Shown: piece by piece, positions 28,073-36,951 of the stretch | How the letters are laid out: each line of letters opens with the position of its first letter | Position numbering within the stretch: position 1 is the stretch's first letter | Assembly (NCBI RefSeq): GCF_010993965.1 | Contig: NZ_WIXM01000003.1 | Span: forward strand, 62,001-126,000 | DNA: 64,000 nt | Reading direction: 5' to 3' | Source of the DNA: Gracilibacillus sp. YIM 98692 | Lineage (GTDB): Bacteria; Bacillota; Bacilli; Bacillales; Amphibacillaceae | Translations under genes and position numbers: made by a program | Notes under the pieces: model-generated | Seen by the model: only the letters and a program-made list of their open reading frames with translations | Database searches by the model: none | What the model was told of the DNA's origin: nothing

Positions 28073-29185
28073 TTAGCTAGGAATAAAATTTAGAAATGGT
28101 TTCATTTTTTCTTCCCACAATTGATCCACTATTTTTAATGAGTTCCTTGTCACCTCATACCCCGATTCCATTTCTTTTTCTAGTAGGTTATAGACAGCAT
28201 CTGATGGGGGTTGCTTATGAAGCTCTAGTCTATATTTATTTGCTAGTTCCGGTAAAAGTTCCGCTAAAATAATCGCAAACTTTGGAGCTGCCTTATAACC
28301 AAGTCCGTTAATGGTAGCTAGATGTCCAGTCGACCTTCCATCCTCAGCAATCAGCAAACTCGGTTTTCTAGTTCTTAAAAACCAGATATGTGCATGAAGC
28401 CTAAATCCAACATGCAAATCAATATCATTGTAAAACTTTAATTTTTCTGCTCCACCAGATGCATCAATAATTTCTATAGGTGTATTGGACCATTTTTGTA
28501 GTAATCGTGAGTATAATCTACCTCGATATCCGTGAAGAACCAATTTAACTTGACATGAGTATCTTTTTTTTAGATTTAAAGCTATTTCGTAGGCTTTATC
28601 AAAATTATGTCTATTATGTGGGAGTGAAACAGCAATCGTGTTGATTCTTTGAGGCAAATTAGGTGTCCGGCCTATATAATCAGTGTCAAATAAACCAGGA
28701 TCTCCGGTCGTTCCAAAACAAGAAATATGATGATTTTTCAGAATGTTTTCAGTGTAGATATCTCTACAAGATATCCGACTTTTCACAGCATTCTCTTTGT
28801 TAAATAGTTTATTAAATAACTGTATTTCAGGTTCAGCTAGCTTAACATTTTCAGACTGTGAAAAAGTTCCAGGGTAATGATTCCACCCGGCTCCAATTGC
28901 ATAAACTGGAATATTATGTTGAAGAGCAAATTCCATATATTCATTACGATACCTTGGCGCAACCCCGCCATTACTTTCCCTTAGTTTCAAAGCTGGTGCT
29001 AAAATAGCCTTATAGTCTAGCATTAAGTCCTCTGTTGAATTTGTCTTTGTAATATACCTAGTATCTACTTTTACATTCTGACCTTTTATATCTTTTAATT
29101 GTTTGATTAAACTTTTTCCAATTAAATCATCTCCAGAATTTCTGGACCTATCAATGGGATATGTTGATAACAATAAATACTTCAC
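28073..29185 (-). CDS. Polysaccharide pyruvyl transferase family protein
   Basis: 370 aa. The N-terminus RNSGDDLIGKSLIKQL and the C-terminal DLHVGFRLHAHIWFL fit the polysaccharide pyruvyltransferase family (CsaB/WcaK), whose members add ketal-linked pyruvate to surface glycans. GTG start at 29185 with GGAGG 5 bp before. It lies 52 bp after the 475-aa transferase gene, so it is likely in the same operon. Not every family member transfers pyruvate, so the reaction is tentative. Confidence 0.75.
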   Translation of the reverse strand: MKYLLLSTYPIDRSRNSGDDLIGKSLIKQLKDIKGQNVKVDTRYITKTNSTEDLMLDYKAILAPALKLRESNGGVAPRYRNEYMEFALQHNIPVYAIGAGWNHYPGTFSQSENVKLAEPEIQLFNKLFNKENAVKSRISCRDIYTENILKNHHISCFGTTGDPGLFDTDYIGRTPNLPQRINTIAVSLPHNRHNFDKAYEIALNLKKRYSCQVKLVLHGYRGRLYSRLLQKWSNTPIEIIDASGGAEKLKFYNDIDLHVGFRLHAHIWFLRTRKPSLLIAEDGRSTGHLATINGLGYKAAPKFAIILAELLPELANKYRLELHKQPPSDAVYNLLEKEMESGYEVTRNSLKIVDQLWEEKMKPFLNFIPS

Positions 29186-29236
29186 TCAAGCCTCCACCCT
29201 CTCCTAAAAGCTTTCTTAGTGATCAAAATAATTGTT

Positions 29237-30664
29237 CTAACTGGTCAGCGCATCAATTAACTTTTTCAAACGTTCGCTCGACATACTGGTATCTGGATAA
29301 GCATAACGAATAAATTCTTCTCTTTTCTGTTTGACATAACTTGCCCAAATTGGATCATTAAAATATTTTAAAATCAATTTTCCTAATTTCTTTGGGTCTG
29401 TTTGAACCAATTCATCCAGGTCATCATAATACCCTGTATAACTTGGTATCTTATTGCCCAAAATAAATACAGGTTTTTGTGCTAGCATAGCTTCTAAGCC
29501 TACTGTAGATGTGTAAGAAACAACACAATCAACCTTATGAAGAACGTTATAAAGATCGAATGACTGTGTGGAATGGACAAACGGAAACTCCTTCGTCAAT
29601 GGATGCGGGGGACTATTAGGAAAGTCTTTAATTAGTATATTTAAATTCTTTTGCTTAGAGATAGTTTTTATTAAAATTCTCCATTTATCGATATCTCGAT
29701 TTCCTCTAACAACAATTAGTAAAGTCTTTTTACTTTTATCAACGCCTAATTGCTTGAAAAATTTATTCCGTGATATGGTAGGTGGCAAAAATGCATAGTC
29801 AAATCTTGGATGGCCGATAATTTTTACAGAGTCTTTTGGAGCTCCTCTTGCTTTATACCAATCAACCTCAAAATTTCCATAGACAGCATCCACAGTTGCA
29901 ATTTTAGGTGTAAAACCAAATTCGTTTCCAATAATTCCGTGCTGCATACAGATAGTAGGTATTCCCTTTTCTAAAGCAGCTAAAGCTAATATTCTACTTA
30001 TATAGCTATGAGTAGTAGATACTATTAAACAGGAAGCAGAAACTTCATCCAAAAACTTTAAAGACTGTTCAATACAATTAATAACTTCAGCTATTTTCTT
30101 TAATAACAAACTTTGAAAATTTTTTTCTTGATATAAATGATGATCTTGATAGGATTTCAACAAATTTCTGGCTTGATTTTGAATTTTAACAATATCTTTT
30201 TTGGTATCAATTTGATAATTGCTTAAATATTTAGTCGGAAGATTATACAGCTGTTTGTTTTTAATAGCTGAAACACTTGGTCTTTTTTTGTTTTTACTGC
30301 CAGCCATTATTATCATTGTACGTGATCGATCAAAATAATCTTTGAACGTTTTTTCTGGAAATCTAAGAACTGTATCATAATTAACGACTACTTTCCCGTG
30401 CTTATTTTTTACTAATGGTTTTTTCTTATGGGATTGTACATAATCATTAAAAACTTCTTGAATCTCTTTAGGAGCTTTAACTCGATTTCTTAATTGTTTA
30501 CTAAAACCTTTATCATACAAGGCATTCCAAATTTTTGTATTATTTCTAATCAAGCTAGGAAAGTGAATGATATAAGATAATGTAAAACCTTTATAATTTA
30601 ACGTTTGAAAATCTTGGATAAAATCAAGATATTGAGACCAATAATTTTTTACATACGTATTCAT
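29237..30664 (-). CDS. GT-B-like capsule/polyol-phosphate transferase family protein
   Basis: 475 aa, no membrane segment. The C-terminal half carries a GT-B-like pattern: GIPTICMQHGIIGNEFG, KIIGHPRFDYAF, ILIKDFPNSPPHPL and VVSYTSTVGLEAMLAQKPVF. This is shared by CDP-glycerol glycerophosphotransferases, KpsC/KpsS-like and SpsB-like surface polysaccharide proteins. The N-terminal 120 residues match the paralogue at 30688-32448. Donor and acceptor are unknown; a transferase for pseudaminic acid or a polyol phosphate is possible. Confidence 0.7.
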   Translation of the reverse strand: MNTYVKNYWSQYLDFIQDFQTLNYKGFTLSYIIHFPSLIRNNTKIWNALYDKGFSKQLRNRVKAPKEIQEVFNDYVQSHKKKPLVKNKHGKVVVNYDTVLRFPEKTFKDYFDRSRTMIIMAGSKNKKRPSVSAIKNKQLYNLPTKYLSNYQIDTKKDIVKIQNQARNLLKSYQDHHLYQEKNFQSLLLKKIAEVINCIEQSLKFLDEVSASCLIVSTTHSYISRILALAALEKGIPTICMQHGIIGNEFGFTPKIATVDAVYGNFEVDWYKARGAPKDSVKIIGHPRFDYAFLPPTISRNKFFKQLGVDKSKKTLLIVVRGNRDIDKWRILIKTISKQKNLNILIKDFPNSPPHPLTKEFPFVHSTQSFDLYNVLHKVDCVVSYTSTVGLEAMLAQKPVFILGNKIPSYTGYYDDLDELVQTDPKKLGKLILKYFNDPIWASYVKQKREEFIRYAYPDTSMSSERLKKLIDALTS

Positions 30665-30687
30665 AATGCCTCCTTATACACATCATG

Positions 30688-32448
30688 CTAAGTGGTCAAC
30701 TTGTTTATTAAGTTTTTCAATCGTGCTCCTGATTTGCTTAAATTAGGATAAGCATAAGCTAGGAATTTTTTACGTGTATTCGCTGCATAACTACTAATTT
30801 GTCGATTCGTAAAATAACTAATAATGAGTTTAGCTAATATTCGAGGATCAGCTTGAACTAGTTTACCTAGCCTTTTATAGTATCCTGTATAACCGGAAAA
30901 GTTCGTGTTCAAAATAAACACACTTTTTTGAGCAAGCATAGCCTCTAAGCCTACTGTGGATGAATAGGTAACGACTGCATCAACATGTGGAAATATATCA
31001 TAAATAGTATAACCTTGTGTCGGATAAACAAATGAAAACTCTTTAGTTAATTTATGAGGCGTTTTACTTGGATAATTTTTAATGAGTATATTAAGATTTA
31101 TTTTTTTCGAAATAGTCTGGATTAACGTTCGCCATTTGTCGTCATCTTCGCTTCCTCTAGCAGCAATCATTAATGTTTTCTTTTTTGGATCTAACCCTAA
31201 TTTCCTATTGAATTGAGTACGTGTCATTTTAGGAGATGCAAACACTTCATCAAACCTTGGATGTCCGATAACCTCGGTAGATTGATCTGGGGCTCCCACT
31301 TTTTTGAACCAGTCTCTCTCAAAGTTTCCATATACTGCATCCACCGTTGCGATTTTCGGTATATATCCTAGTTCACTTGAAATGATCCCGTGCTGCATAC
31401 AAATGGTTGGAATCCCCTTTTCCGCAGCCACTAAAGCTAATATACGATTAATAAAACTATGTGTTGTCGATACAACTATACAAGAAATTGGAACTTTATT
31501 AAGAAAATTTTTAGTCATTTCAATATGATTTATAACTGTAGCAATATTATTTAAAAACCAAGTTTGGAATTTTTTATTCTTGTAAAAATGGTGCCCCTTA
31601 TAAGCTTTTAACATTTTTCTTGCCTGATTCTGTACCTGTGCTGCTGATTTATTTGTATCTATTGCGTAATTAAATAAATGATCGTAAGGAAATCTTTTTT
31701 GCAATGAAGTGTTCTTTTTCACTGCATTGTTCCTCTTTTTTACTGCATAGTTCTTTTTCCTTTGTTTCTCTGCATTTGTTAGTGATACAGCTTTCATTTT
31801 CTTATTGATAGGATTGGTACTTGATGGTCTAGCTTTGATCGCCTTCATATTACTACCTGATCTATATTTCTTATTTTTACTATTTAAAGATTGCTTTTTT
31901 GCATTCTTTCTTTTATTCTGTATTGATGAGCTTGTTTTTTTTACTGTGCGTTTATTATTAGTTGATGGGGCCGTTTTTTTCGCCTGGCTTTTTTTATTGG
32001 TTGATGGAGCAGGTTTTCTTGACCTACTCTTTTTACCGCTAGTTTTTTTCACCTTGCTTTTATTACGAGGTGAGCTAGTTTTTTTTCCCTTGGTTAGTAA
32101 AATAGTATTGGATGGATCCAAAAAATCATTTAACGTATGTGGTGGAAAACGGAGTAACTTATCAACATGTATGACAACTTTTCCATGTTTATTTTTTACT
32201 AACGGTTTTTGGTGTGATTGGATGAAATGATTAAACACCTCTTGAAACTCTTTTGGATCATTAACTCGATGTTTTAATTTCCTTATATAATTTTTATCCT
32301 TTAATTCATTCGAAATTTTATCATTATTAAGAATCAAACTAGGTAAATGACATAAATAAGGTAAGGAAAATCCTTTATAAATCAATTTCTCAAAATCTTT
32401 TATAAAATCAAGATACAGAGACCAATAATTCCTTGAAAATGTATCCAT
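30688..32448 (-). CDS. GT-B-like transferase paralogue with Lys/Ser-rich insertion
   Basis: 586 aa. Residues 1-120 and about 245-586 are colinear with the 475-aa neighbour (GIPTICMQHGIISSELG, VIGHPRFDEVF, VVTYSSTVGLEAMLAQKSVF). Between them lies about 115 residues of low-complexity, strongly basic sequence with repeated APSTN, KKTS and NKK words. This resembles Lys/Ser-rich spore coat segments such as those of CotB/CotG. The insertion probably arose by repeat expansion in the linker. Start ATG behind AGGAGG; 23 bp before the next gene. Function as for the paralogue, tentative. Confidence 0.7.
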   Translation of the reverse strand: MDTFSRNYWSLYLDFIKDFEKLIYKGFSLPYLCHLPSLILNNDKISNELKDKNYIRKLKHRVNDPKEFQEVFNHFIQSHQKPLVKNKHGKVVIHVDKLLRFPPHTLNDFLDPSNTILLTKGKKTSSPRNKSKVKKTSGKKSRSRKPAPSTNKKSQAKKTAPSTNNKRTVKKTSSSIQNKRKNAKKQSLNSKNKKYRSGSNMKAIKARPSSTNPINKKMKAVSLTNAEKQRKKNYAVKKRNNAVKKNTSLQKRFPYDHLFNYAIDTNKSAAQVQNQARKMLKAYKGHHFYKNKKFQTWFLNNIATVINHIEMTKNFLNKVPISCIVVSTTHSFINRILALVAAEKGIPTICMQHGIISSELGYIPKIATVDAVYGNFERDWFKKVGAPDQSTEVIGHPRFDEVFASPKMTRTQFNRKLGLDPKKKTLMIAARGSEDDDKWRTLIQTISKKINLNILIKNYPSKTPHKLTKEFSFVYPTQGYTIYDIFPHVDAVVTYSSTVGLEAMLAQKSVFILNTNFSGYTGYYKRLGKLVQADPRILAKLIISYFTNRQISSYAANTRKKFLAYAYPNLSKSGARLKNLINKLTT

Positions 32449-32477
32449 AGTAACCTCCTGACTTACTCTACCTATTT

Positions 32478-33482
32478 TTAAATTAACGCTGCTTCTTTAA
32501 GCAATAAACGTAATTCATTAGTGTTGATCGTTTCTTGACTACTAGAACTGTACGTTCCCGTTTTAGCCTTTTTAGCATGACGATATCTGTCTTCTCCACT
32601 TGAACTTCCGGGGATGATGAACATATCAGGTAACTCCCAAGCTAATATTGATTCATCGTATGTCATCAACTCTTCATACATTTTTTCTCCTGGTCTAAGC
32701 CCTGTCACTTCTATATCAATTTCTTCCCTTATTATTTGATGTTTTTTGCATGTTTCTTCTATTAAAATATCAGCTAAATCTCCTAAGTTAATGACAGGCA
32801 TTTTTAATACAAACACTTCACCGCCCTTTGCTTCCTTTAGAGCCTTAATTGTTAATTCAGTTGCCTGATTTAAAGTCATCATGAAACGTGTCATATTTTT
32901 ATCTGTAATGGAGACCTTCTTATTCTTAAGAATACTTTCTTTAAAAAGAGGAATGACTGAACCTCTTGAACCCATTACATTACCGAACCGTACACTAGCA
33001 AATATCGTTTCATTCTCTTTTCTGTTCCATTCAGCAGCTGAAATTAACCTTTCTGCAATAAGTTTTGTTGCTCCATATGAATTAGTGGGCGAAATAGCTT
33101 TATCTGAACTTGTAAAAATGACTTTTTTCACATTTTGGGAGATAGCCGCTTGCATTACATTATGAGTACCATGAACATTTGTTTTTACAGCTTCATACGG
33201 ATTGTTCTCACAAGAATCCACCCGTTTCATCGCAGCCAAATGCAACACATAATCAATGTCCTTCATTGCATTTAGCAAAGTATCGTATTCGCGAATATCT
33301 CCAATGATAAAACTTAATTTATCACTATTACCGAATTCATCTTGAAGTTTGTGTTGCTTATATTCATCCCGACTAAATATGTTTATCACTTGTGGATTTT
33401 CTTTTATCAGATGTTTTATTACACTTTTACCTATTGTTCCGGTACCACCGATAACCAATATTTTTTTTCCTTCAAAATACAC
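32478..33482 (-). CDS. pseB: UDP-GlcNAc 4,6-dehydratase, PseB/CapD-like
   Basis: 334 aa SDR of the CapD/PseB/FlaA1 group (polysaccharide biosynthesis protein). Rossmann motif VIGGTGTIGKSVIKHL, then SSDKAISPTNSYGATK with the active-site Tyr/Lys pair, then FGNVMGSRGSVIPLF, MTRFMMTL and GLRPGEKMYEELM. PseB makes the 4-keto-6-deoxy-altro intermediate that PseC aminates, so it supplies the otherwise missing first step of the pse genes 6 kb downstream. CapE/FnlA-type dehydratases are close relatives and cannot be excluded. GTG start behind GAGGGAGAAG. The 290 bp upstream hold a repeat fragment. Confidence 0.8.
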   Translation of the reverse strand: MYFEGKKILVIGGTGTIGKSVIKHLIKENPQVINIFSRDEYKQHKLQDEFGNSDKLSFIIGDIREYDTLLNAMKDIDYVLHLAAMKRVDSCENNPYEAVKTNVHGTHNVMQAAISQNVKKVIFTSSDKAISPTNSYGATKLIAERLISAAEWNRKENETIFASVRFGNVMGSRGSVIPLFKESILKNKKVSITDKNMTRFMMTLNQATELTIKALKEAKGGEVFVLKMPVINLGDLADILIEETCKKHQIIREEIDIEVTGLRPGEKMYEELMTYDESILAWELPDMFIIPGSSSGEDRYRHAKKAKTGTYSSSSQETINTNELRLLLKEAALI

Positions 33483-33608
33483 AACTTCTCCCTCTTTCCT
33501 AACTATATTATTCGTTTACTCTAAGGAAGGATAAATACTTACTTTATATGTATATTAAGAAAGAAAATATCAGTTAAAGACCACAGCCTATTATTTAAAC
33601 CCATTTTA

Positions 33609-33770
33609 AAGAAAACTCGGCGATTGCCGAGCCTCTGGCGAGAGCAGAGCCGTAGTTACACTTATCTATCTTCCTATAATGGTCCACTACGTCGAGAATG
33701 CTTCCTTGCTGACCATTTGTACTTTCTGATACGGTAATACAAAACCGGGCAACTTACCTGGTACAACCAT
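33609..33770. repeat. Intergenic repeat fragment R2, copy 1
   Basis: AAAACTCGGCGATTGCCGAG, a short gap, and GCCGTAGTTACACTTAT match in order the sequence near 38463-38515 (AAAACTTGTCGATTGCC, gap, GACGTAGTTACGCTTTT). A shorter piece AAAACTTGGCGATTG recurs at 57849. The GC-richer stretch up to 33770 has no coding frame. Confidence 0.55.
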
Positions 33771-35038
33771 CACTTTGCCTGAATTTTAAAAAGATTGTTT
33801 CCTAATTTATTTATACAAATGTGATTGTTTTTACCCTCTATTTCATCTAATTTGTTAAAGAAATCCTGTATTTCTTTTTCTGTTAAAGAAAAACGTTGCT
33901 TCCCGCCCTTTACACCTTTGTTATGGAATAATTTTTTGGAAAGAGAAACTTTGTCGAATACCGGAGGTGGTAATGGAATCGTGTTACATAATCGAAGGAT
34001 AGATTCATAAGAATAATTTTCTGTTGACCATTCGCAATAATGAAACAAGTCTTTTTCGTTCCTATCTATATCATTTTCATTGATATTTTTAGTATTGTCT
34101 TTCTCATGTAATACATTTCTCAATTTAATATGCAATTCTTCCATATTAGTCGCCTTTATTCCTAATTGATTTGGAAGGTTCACCTCATTCTTATTAGAGA
34201 TAGGAGGCATATAGGATATTACCGGTTTACCAAGCAAAAATGCTTCAATACCCGATGTACACCCATTGTGTATCACAACTTTAGCAGCCAATAGCCATTT
34301 GATAATGTTACCTTCATGTATCACATGTGCATTTTTATAGGCGGAGAAAGCTTGACAGTAAGTTTCAAAGTTTTCTCCTGGATGTGGCCTGATAACAAAA
34401 TTAGTATCAGGGAATTTCTCACACATTACTTTAATCATTTCAACAAATTTATAATATAATGTTTTAATATGCTTATAATATACGTTATCTTTCATTCCTT
34501 TTTTAGAATTATATCTAGAAAATCTTGTGTTAATTAAAATAAAATCCCCATATTTGTTTATTAACTTTTCAGCATCCTTTTTATAAAGGCTTCTAAATTT
34601 TGGTTTTAAAAGATCAAGCCGTGGATTACCTACGATATAGCACTTCCCTTTATAATCAGGATTCACCCTAGTAATGACTTCTTTCTGGAAGTGTCCCCAA
34701 CAGTATTCCTGTGTGACTAACGGAAGCAATTCTTTTCTCAATCTGTTTTGAAGATAATTTTTAGGTTGGATAAGTAAACCTTCTTCATCTAATTCAACCA
34801 CTGAATGTCCATTTCTTTTGGCATTCGTGATAATCCTTTTTCTAAAACCATGCGGATAGCCTTTTGAAAAAAATATCCCTTTAGGGTATATCCCAGATGC
34901 TAATTCCACCATTATATGATCACCTATGACAACATTATAACCTTCTATAACTGCATAATATGCGAGTAACAACTTCGCATCTAATTCCCTTACTTTTTGC
35001 TCTACAGGTAAGTATAACCATCTATTGTATTTTTCCAC
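33770..35038 (-). CDS. Surface carbohydrate biosynthesis protein, GT-B-like, copy A
   Basis: 422 aa. It begins WLYLPVEQKVRELDAKLLLAY and carries GIFFSKG, YIVGNPRLDLL, VIRPHPGE and AAKVVIHNGCTSGIEAFLLG, a pattern of surface carbohydrate biosynthesis proteins distantly related to UDP-GlcNAc epimerase/GT-B enzymes. About 65% identical by eye to copy B (36952-38205). The GTG at 35038 is chosen because its AGAAGGGTTGT leader is the same as that of copy B; the longer frame from 35059 would include that leader. It lies downstream of the cysteine-rich gene and upstream of pseB. Presumed glycosyl or nonulosonate transferase. Confidence 0.75.
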   Translation of the reverse strand: MEKYNRWLYLPVEQKVRELDAKLLLAYYAVIEGYNVVIGDHIMVELASGIYPKGIFFSKGYPHGFRKRIITNAKRNGHSVVELDEEGLLIQPKNYLQNRLRKELLPLVTQEYCWGHFQKEVITRVNPDYKGKCYIVGNPRLDLLKPKFRSLYKKDAEKLINKYGDFILINTRFSRYNSKKGMKDNVYYKHIKTLYYKFVEMIKVMCEKFPDTNFVIRPHPGENFETYCQAFSAYKNAHVIHEGNIIKWLLAAKVVIHNGCTSGIEAFLLGKPVISYMPPISNKNEVNLPNQLGIKATNMEELHIKLRNVLHEKDNTKNINENDIDRNEKDLFHYCEWSTENYSYESILRLCNTIPLPPPVFDKVSLSKKLFHNKGVKGGKQRFSLTEKEIQDFFNKLDEIEGKNNHICINKLGNNLFKIQAK

Positions 35039-35106
35039 TGCTATACAACCCTTCTCCATATGAATAATTCCTATAACCCAAAACAGTAAATGATCGCCTT
35101 CATAGA

Positions 35107-35133
35107 AAAAAGAGAGGAGTATTTCCTCTCTTT
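35107..35133 (-). terminator. Terminator of cysteine-rich gene copy A
   Basis: AAAGAGAGGA / TCCTCTCTTT stem followed by TTTT on the minus strand. Copy B has an almost identical terminator at 39486-39510. Confidence 0.8.
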
Positions 35134-35150
35134 AACCCTACTTTTAAAAA

Positions 35151-35840
35151 TTACCCGATATCATTTGTATCGCCATTCCCATTGTTAGGAAATACGGCAG
35201 GACATTGTTGTGGCATGGTTGGCGCAGGGCATGGCGGGAATGGTAGTATATCTCTTGGTTGACAGAAGTCAGCAACTATTTCAAGTGTGACATCAAAAGT
35301 GGATTGAATGCTTTGACATAGACGAACTGTCACAGTCACATCAAGTTCATCCACCTCAGTCGTTGTTCCGGGATCACACGCTGCTGTACAAACAAAACAG
35401 TCTAAATCAGTATAAGTTACATCTACGTCAGTACCGTCCGGTGCACATAAAATGACCTGCTCACAGCGGGTAAATTCTACAGTACCGACTTCGACTGTGG
35501 CTCCTCCAAGCTCTGGTACTAAGTCAACAAAAATAGTGACGTCAAAGTTTTTACGAAGGTTTACTATTTGTAATGTCACTTCTTCTCCATCAACAGTAAA
35601 CACTTGATCTTCTCGATCCAAAACAACAATCGGATCTACTTCAGCAGGAGCAACCGTACATGTAACAGTATCCAGATCAATATCGTCACACTCTAATTGA
35701 TCACCAGTGACAGGGTTAACCGGTAATTCTAAATCATTTAAACTTAGATCAAAAGTTGCTTCATTAAGGATCCAATCAAATACTTTCTCTGTGTTAATAC
35801 ACAGAAGTTCCTGACCCCCAGTTAGATTATCTGACTGCAT
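35151..35840 (-). CDS. Cysteine-rich putative spore-surface protein, copy A
   Basis: 229 aa, acidic, beta-rich, with about a dozen cysteines (LLCIN, LECDD, TVTCTV, TRCEQ, ILCAPDG, DCFVCTAACD, VRLCQS, ADFCQPR, PPCPAP, QQCP) and a Pro/Gly/Asn-rich tail. No signal peptide. About 90% identical to copy B at 39528-40217. No family recognised; VTVRLCQSIQS then FCQPRDI hints at cysteine-bridged spore coat or exosporium proteins. A sigma-K-type promoter lies 37 bp upstream, so I infer a mother-cell structural protein of the outer spore layer. Start ATG behind GGAGGTG. Confidence 0.7.
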   Translation of the reverse strand: MQSDNLTGGQELLCINTEKVFDWILNEATFDLSLNDLELPVNPVTGDQLECDDIDLDTVTCTVAPAEVDPIVVLDREDQVFTVDGEEVTLQIVNLRKNFDVTIFVDLVPELGGATVEVGTVEFTRCEQVILCAPDGTDVDVTYTDLDCFVCTAACDPGTTTEVDELDVTVTVRLCQSIQSTFDVTLEIVADFCQPRDILPFPPCPAPTMPQQCPAVFPNNGNGDTNDIG

Positions 35841-35876
35841 CTAGTAGACACCTCCAAATAAGATTAATTTCATTTA

Positions 35877-35905
35877 TAGCCTATGACAGCTCACAACAAA
35901 ACGTT
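35877..35905 (-). promoter_or_regulatory. Sigma-K-like promoter, cysteine-rich copy A
   Basis: AC, 17 bp, CATAGGCTA matches the sigma-K pattern AC-N16/17-CATANNNTA. The same arrangement is kept at copy B. Confidence 0.65.
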
Positions 35906-35938
35906 AATGAATTAGTGGAAAAAATTGATACATTTGTC

Positions 35939-35965
35939 ACGAATTAATGATGCATCAATAATATG
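35939..35965 (+). promoter_or_regulatory. Sigma-K-like promoter, coiled-coil gene copy A
   Basis: AC, 16 bp, AATAATATG (two mismatches to CATANNNTA), back to back with the cysteine-rich promoter. The aligned position of copy B (40447-40473) is a better match. Confidence 0.4.
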
Positions 35966-36047
35966 TTAATGGGTTCTTAAATGGGCAAACGTGTTATTTT
36001 TTGGTCAATGGTAAACTAAAATCATCATTTGAAAGGGGAATAAAAGA

Positions 36048-36602
36048 ATGGAAGGTAATCAAAATAATCAAATAGAAAAATTAACGGGATATGGGAAGCA
36101 GATGTACAACATTTCAGACAAAATTCAGAATATTAATGACTCATTAAACCAATTAAAGCAAGAGGTGAATTTGATTAAGAGTGAAGTAGAAGAAATACGT
36201 GTTAATGAATTACTTGAAAAGATGGATATGGTAATGAATAAAACAGATGAGAATTTAACAAATATACAAACGGAAGTTTATTCACAGAAAGAAGAACTTT
36301 CTCAACTTGAAGATCACATGAAACAAAATACTCCTAACAAACCAAAAAGTCGTAAACCTTCAGAATATAGACAATTACAAAATATGCTGCGATCTGTTAA
36401 CAATGTGGGGCAAACTTCCAACCAAATCAACAGTAGCATGTCAAATAGAAGCACTTTTAATCAAACGACATCTATCAATCAAAAATCTCGACGCACTGGC
36501 CAGAACACCATTCCAACGAGCAAAGGAAAAAAGATGTTTCGAGGCTCCCAATATGATTTAAACAAAAATACTATTACCCGTATCTCCACTTCAAAAAAAT
36601 AA
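36048..36602 (+). CDS. Coiled-coil, Asn/Ser/Thr-rich basic protein, copy A (short form)
   Basis: 184 aa. Residues about 10-95 form a heptad-rich coiled coil (IQNINDSLNQLKQEVNLIKS, ELLEKMDMVMNKTDENLTNI). The rest is basic and Asn/Ser/Thr-rich (PSEYRQLQNMLRSVNNVGQ, MSNRSTFNQTTSINQKSRR). It aligns with residues about 85-245 of copy B at 40502-41671 and ends where copy B continues into a long disordered tail. No family recognised. Divergent from the cysteine-rich gene and followed by a tiny basic peptide gene. The Ser/Thr-rich tail could be a glycosylation target. Confidence 0.7.
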   Translation: MEGNQNNQIEKLTGYGKQMYNISDKIQNINDSLNQLKQEVNLIKSEVEEIRVNELLEKMDMVMNKTDENLTNIQTEVYSQKEELSQLEDHMKQNTPNKPKSRKPSEYRQLQNMLRSVNNVGQTSNQINSSMSNRSTFNQTTSINQKSRRTGQNTIPTSKGKKMFRGSQYDLNKNTITRISTSKK

Positions 36603-36674
36603 AATGATCAATCAAGCAATGTTAAGCCCCTTTTTTATAGAACGATTTCATTAGCCCAAACTTTTTTTATAAAA

Positions 36675-36694
36675 AATACTATAATGCACTATAA
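36675..36694 (+). promoter_or_regulatory. Conserved 20-bp upstream box of small peptide A
   Basis: The 20-bp box ending ATGCACTATAA is identical at 42112-42131 upstream of small peptide B, at the same distance from GGGAGCTGAT. It includes TATAAT but no good -35, so the sigma factor is not assigned. Confidence 0.5.
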
Positions 36695-36715
36695 CCAAAC
36701 AGGGAGCTGATAATT

Positions 36716-36859
36716 ATGAAGGGAAAAAAAGTGAATAAGATAGTAAGCAACTCTAAACATATAAGACATACTAATCAGCCCATAGAAATTAATTCGTCAT
36801 CGATTAAAAGAAGAACGATAAGACGAAGAGGCGGCTGTGGCTGCAGGAAATCAGTTTAG
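36716..36859 (+). CDS. Small basic Gly-Gly-Cys peptide, copy A
   Basis: 47 aa: starts MKGKKVNKIVSNS, has TNQPIEINSSSIKRRTI in the middle and ends RRRGGCGCRKSV. Net charge is strongly positive, with two Cys near the end. ATG with an AGGGAGCTGAT site. The central NQPIEINSS-IKR-TI-R-GGC core is kept in the peptide at 42152-42277, although the ends differ, which supports a real, selected gene. Function unknown: coat protein, RiPP-like precursor or cross-linked peptide are all possible. Confidence 0.65.
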   Translation: MKGKKVNKIVSNSKHIRHTNQPIEINSSSIKRRTIRRRGGCGCRKSV

Positions 36860-36951
36860 TCAATTCTTAAAATTAGAAACAGATGAGATGATTTTATCAA
36901 ACACGTTTTCCTAAGTATGAGGCGCTTAAAATAAACTGCTTTAACTAGATA

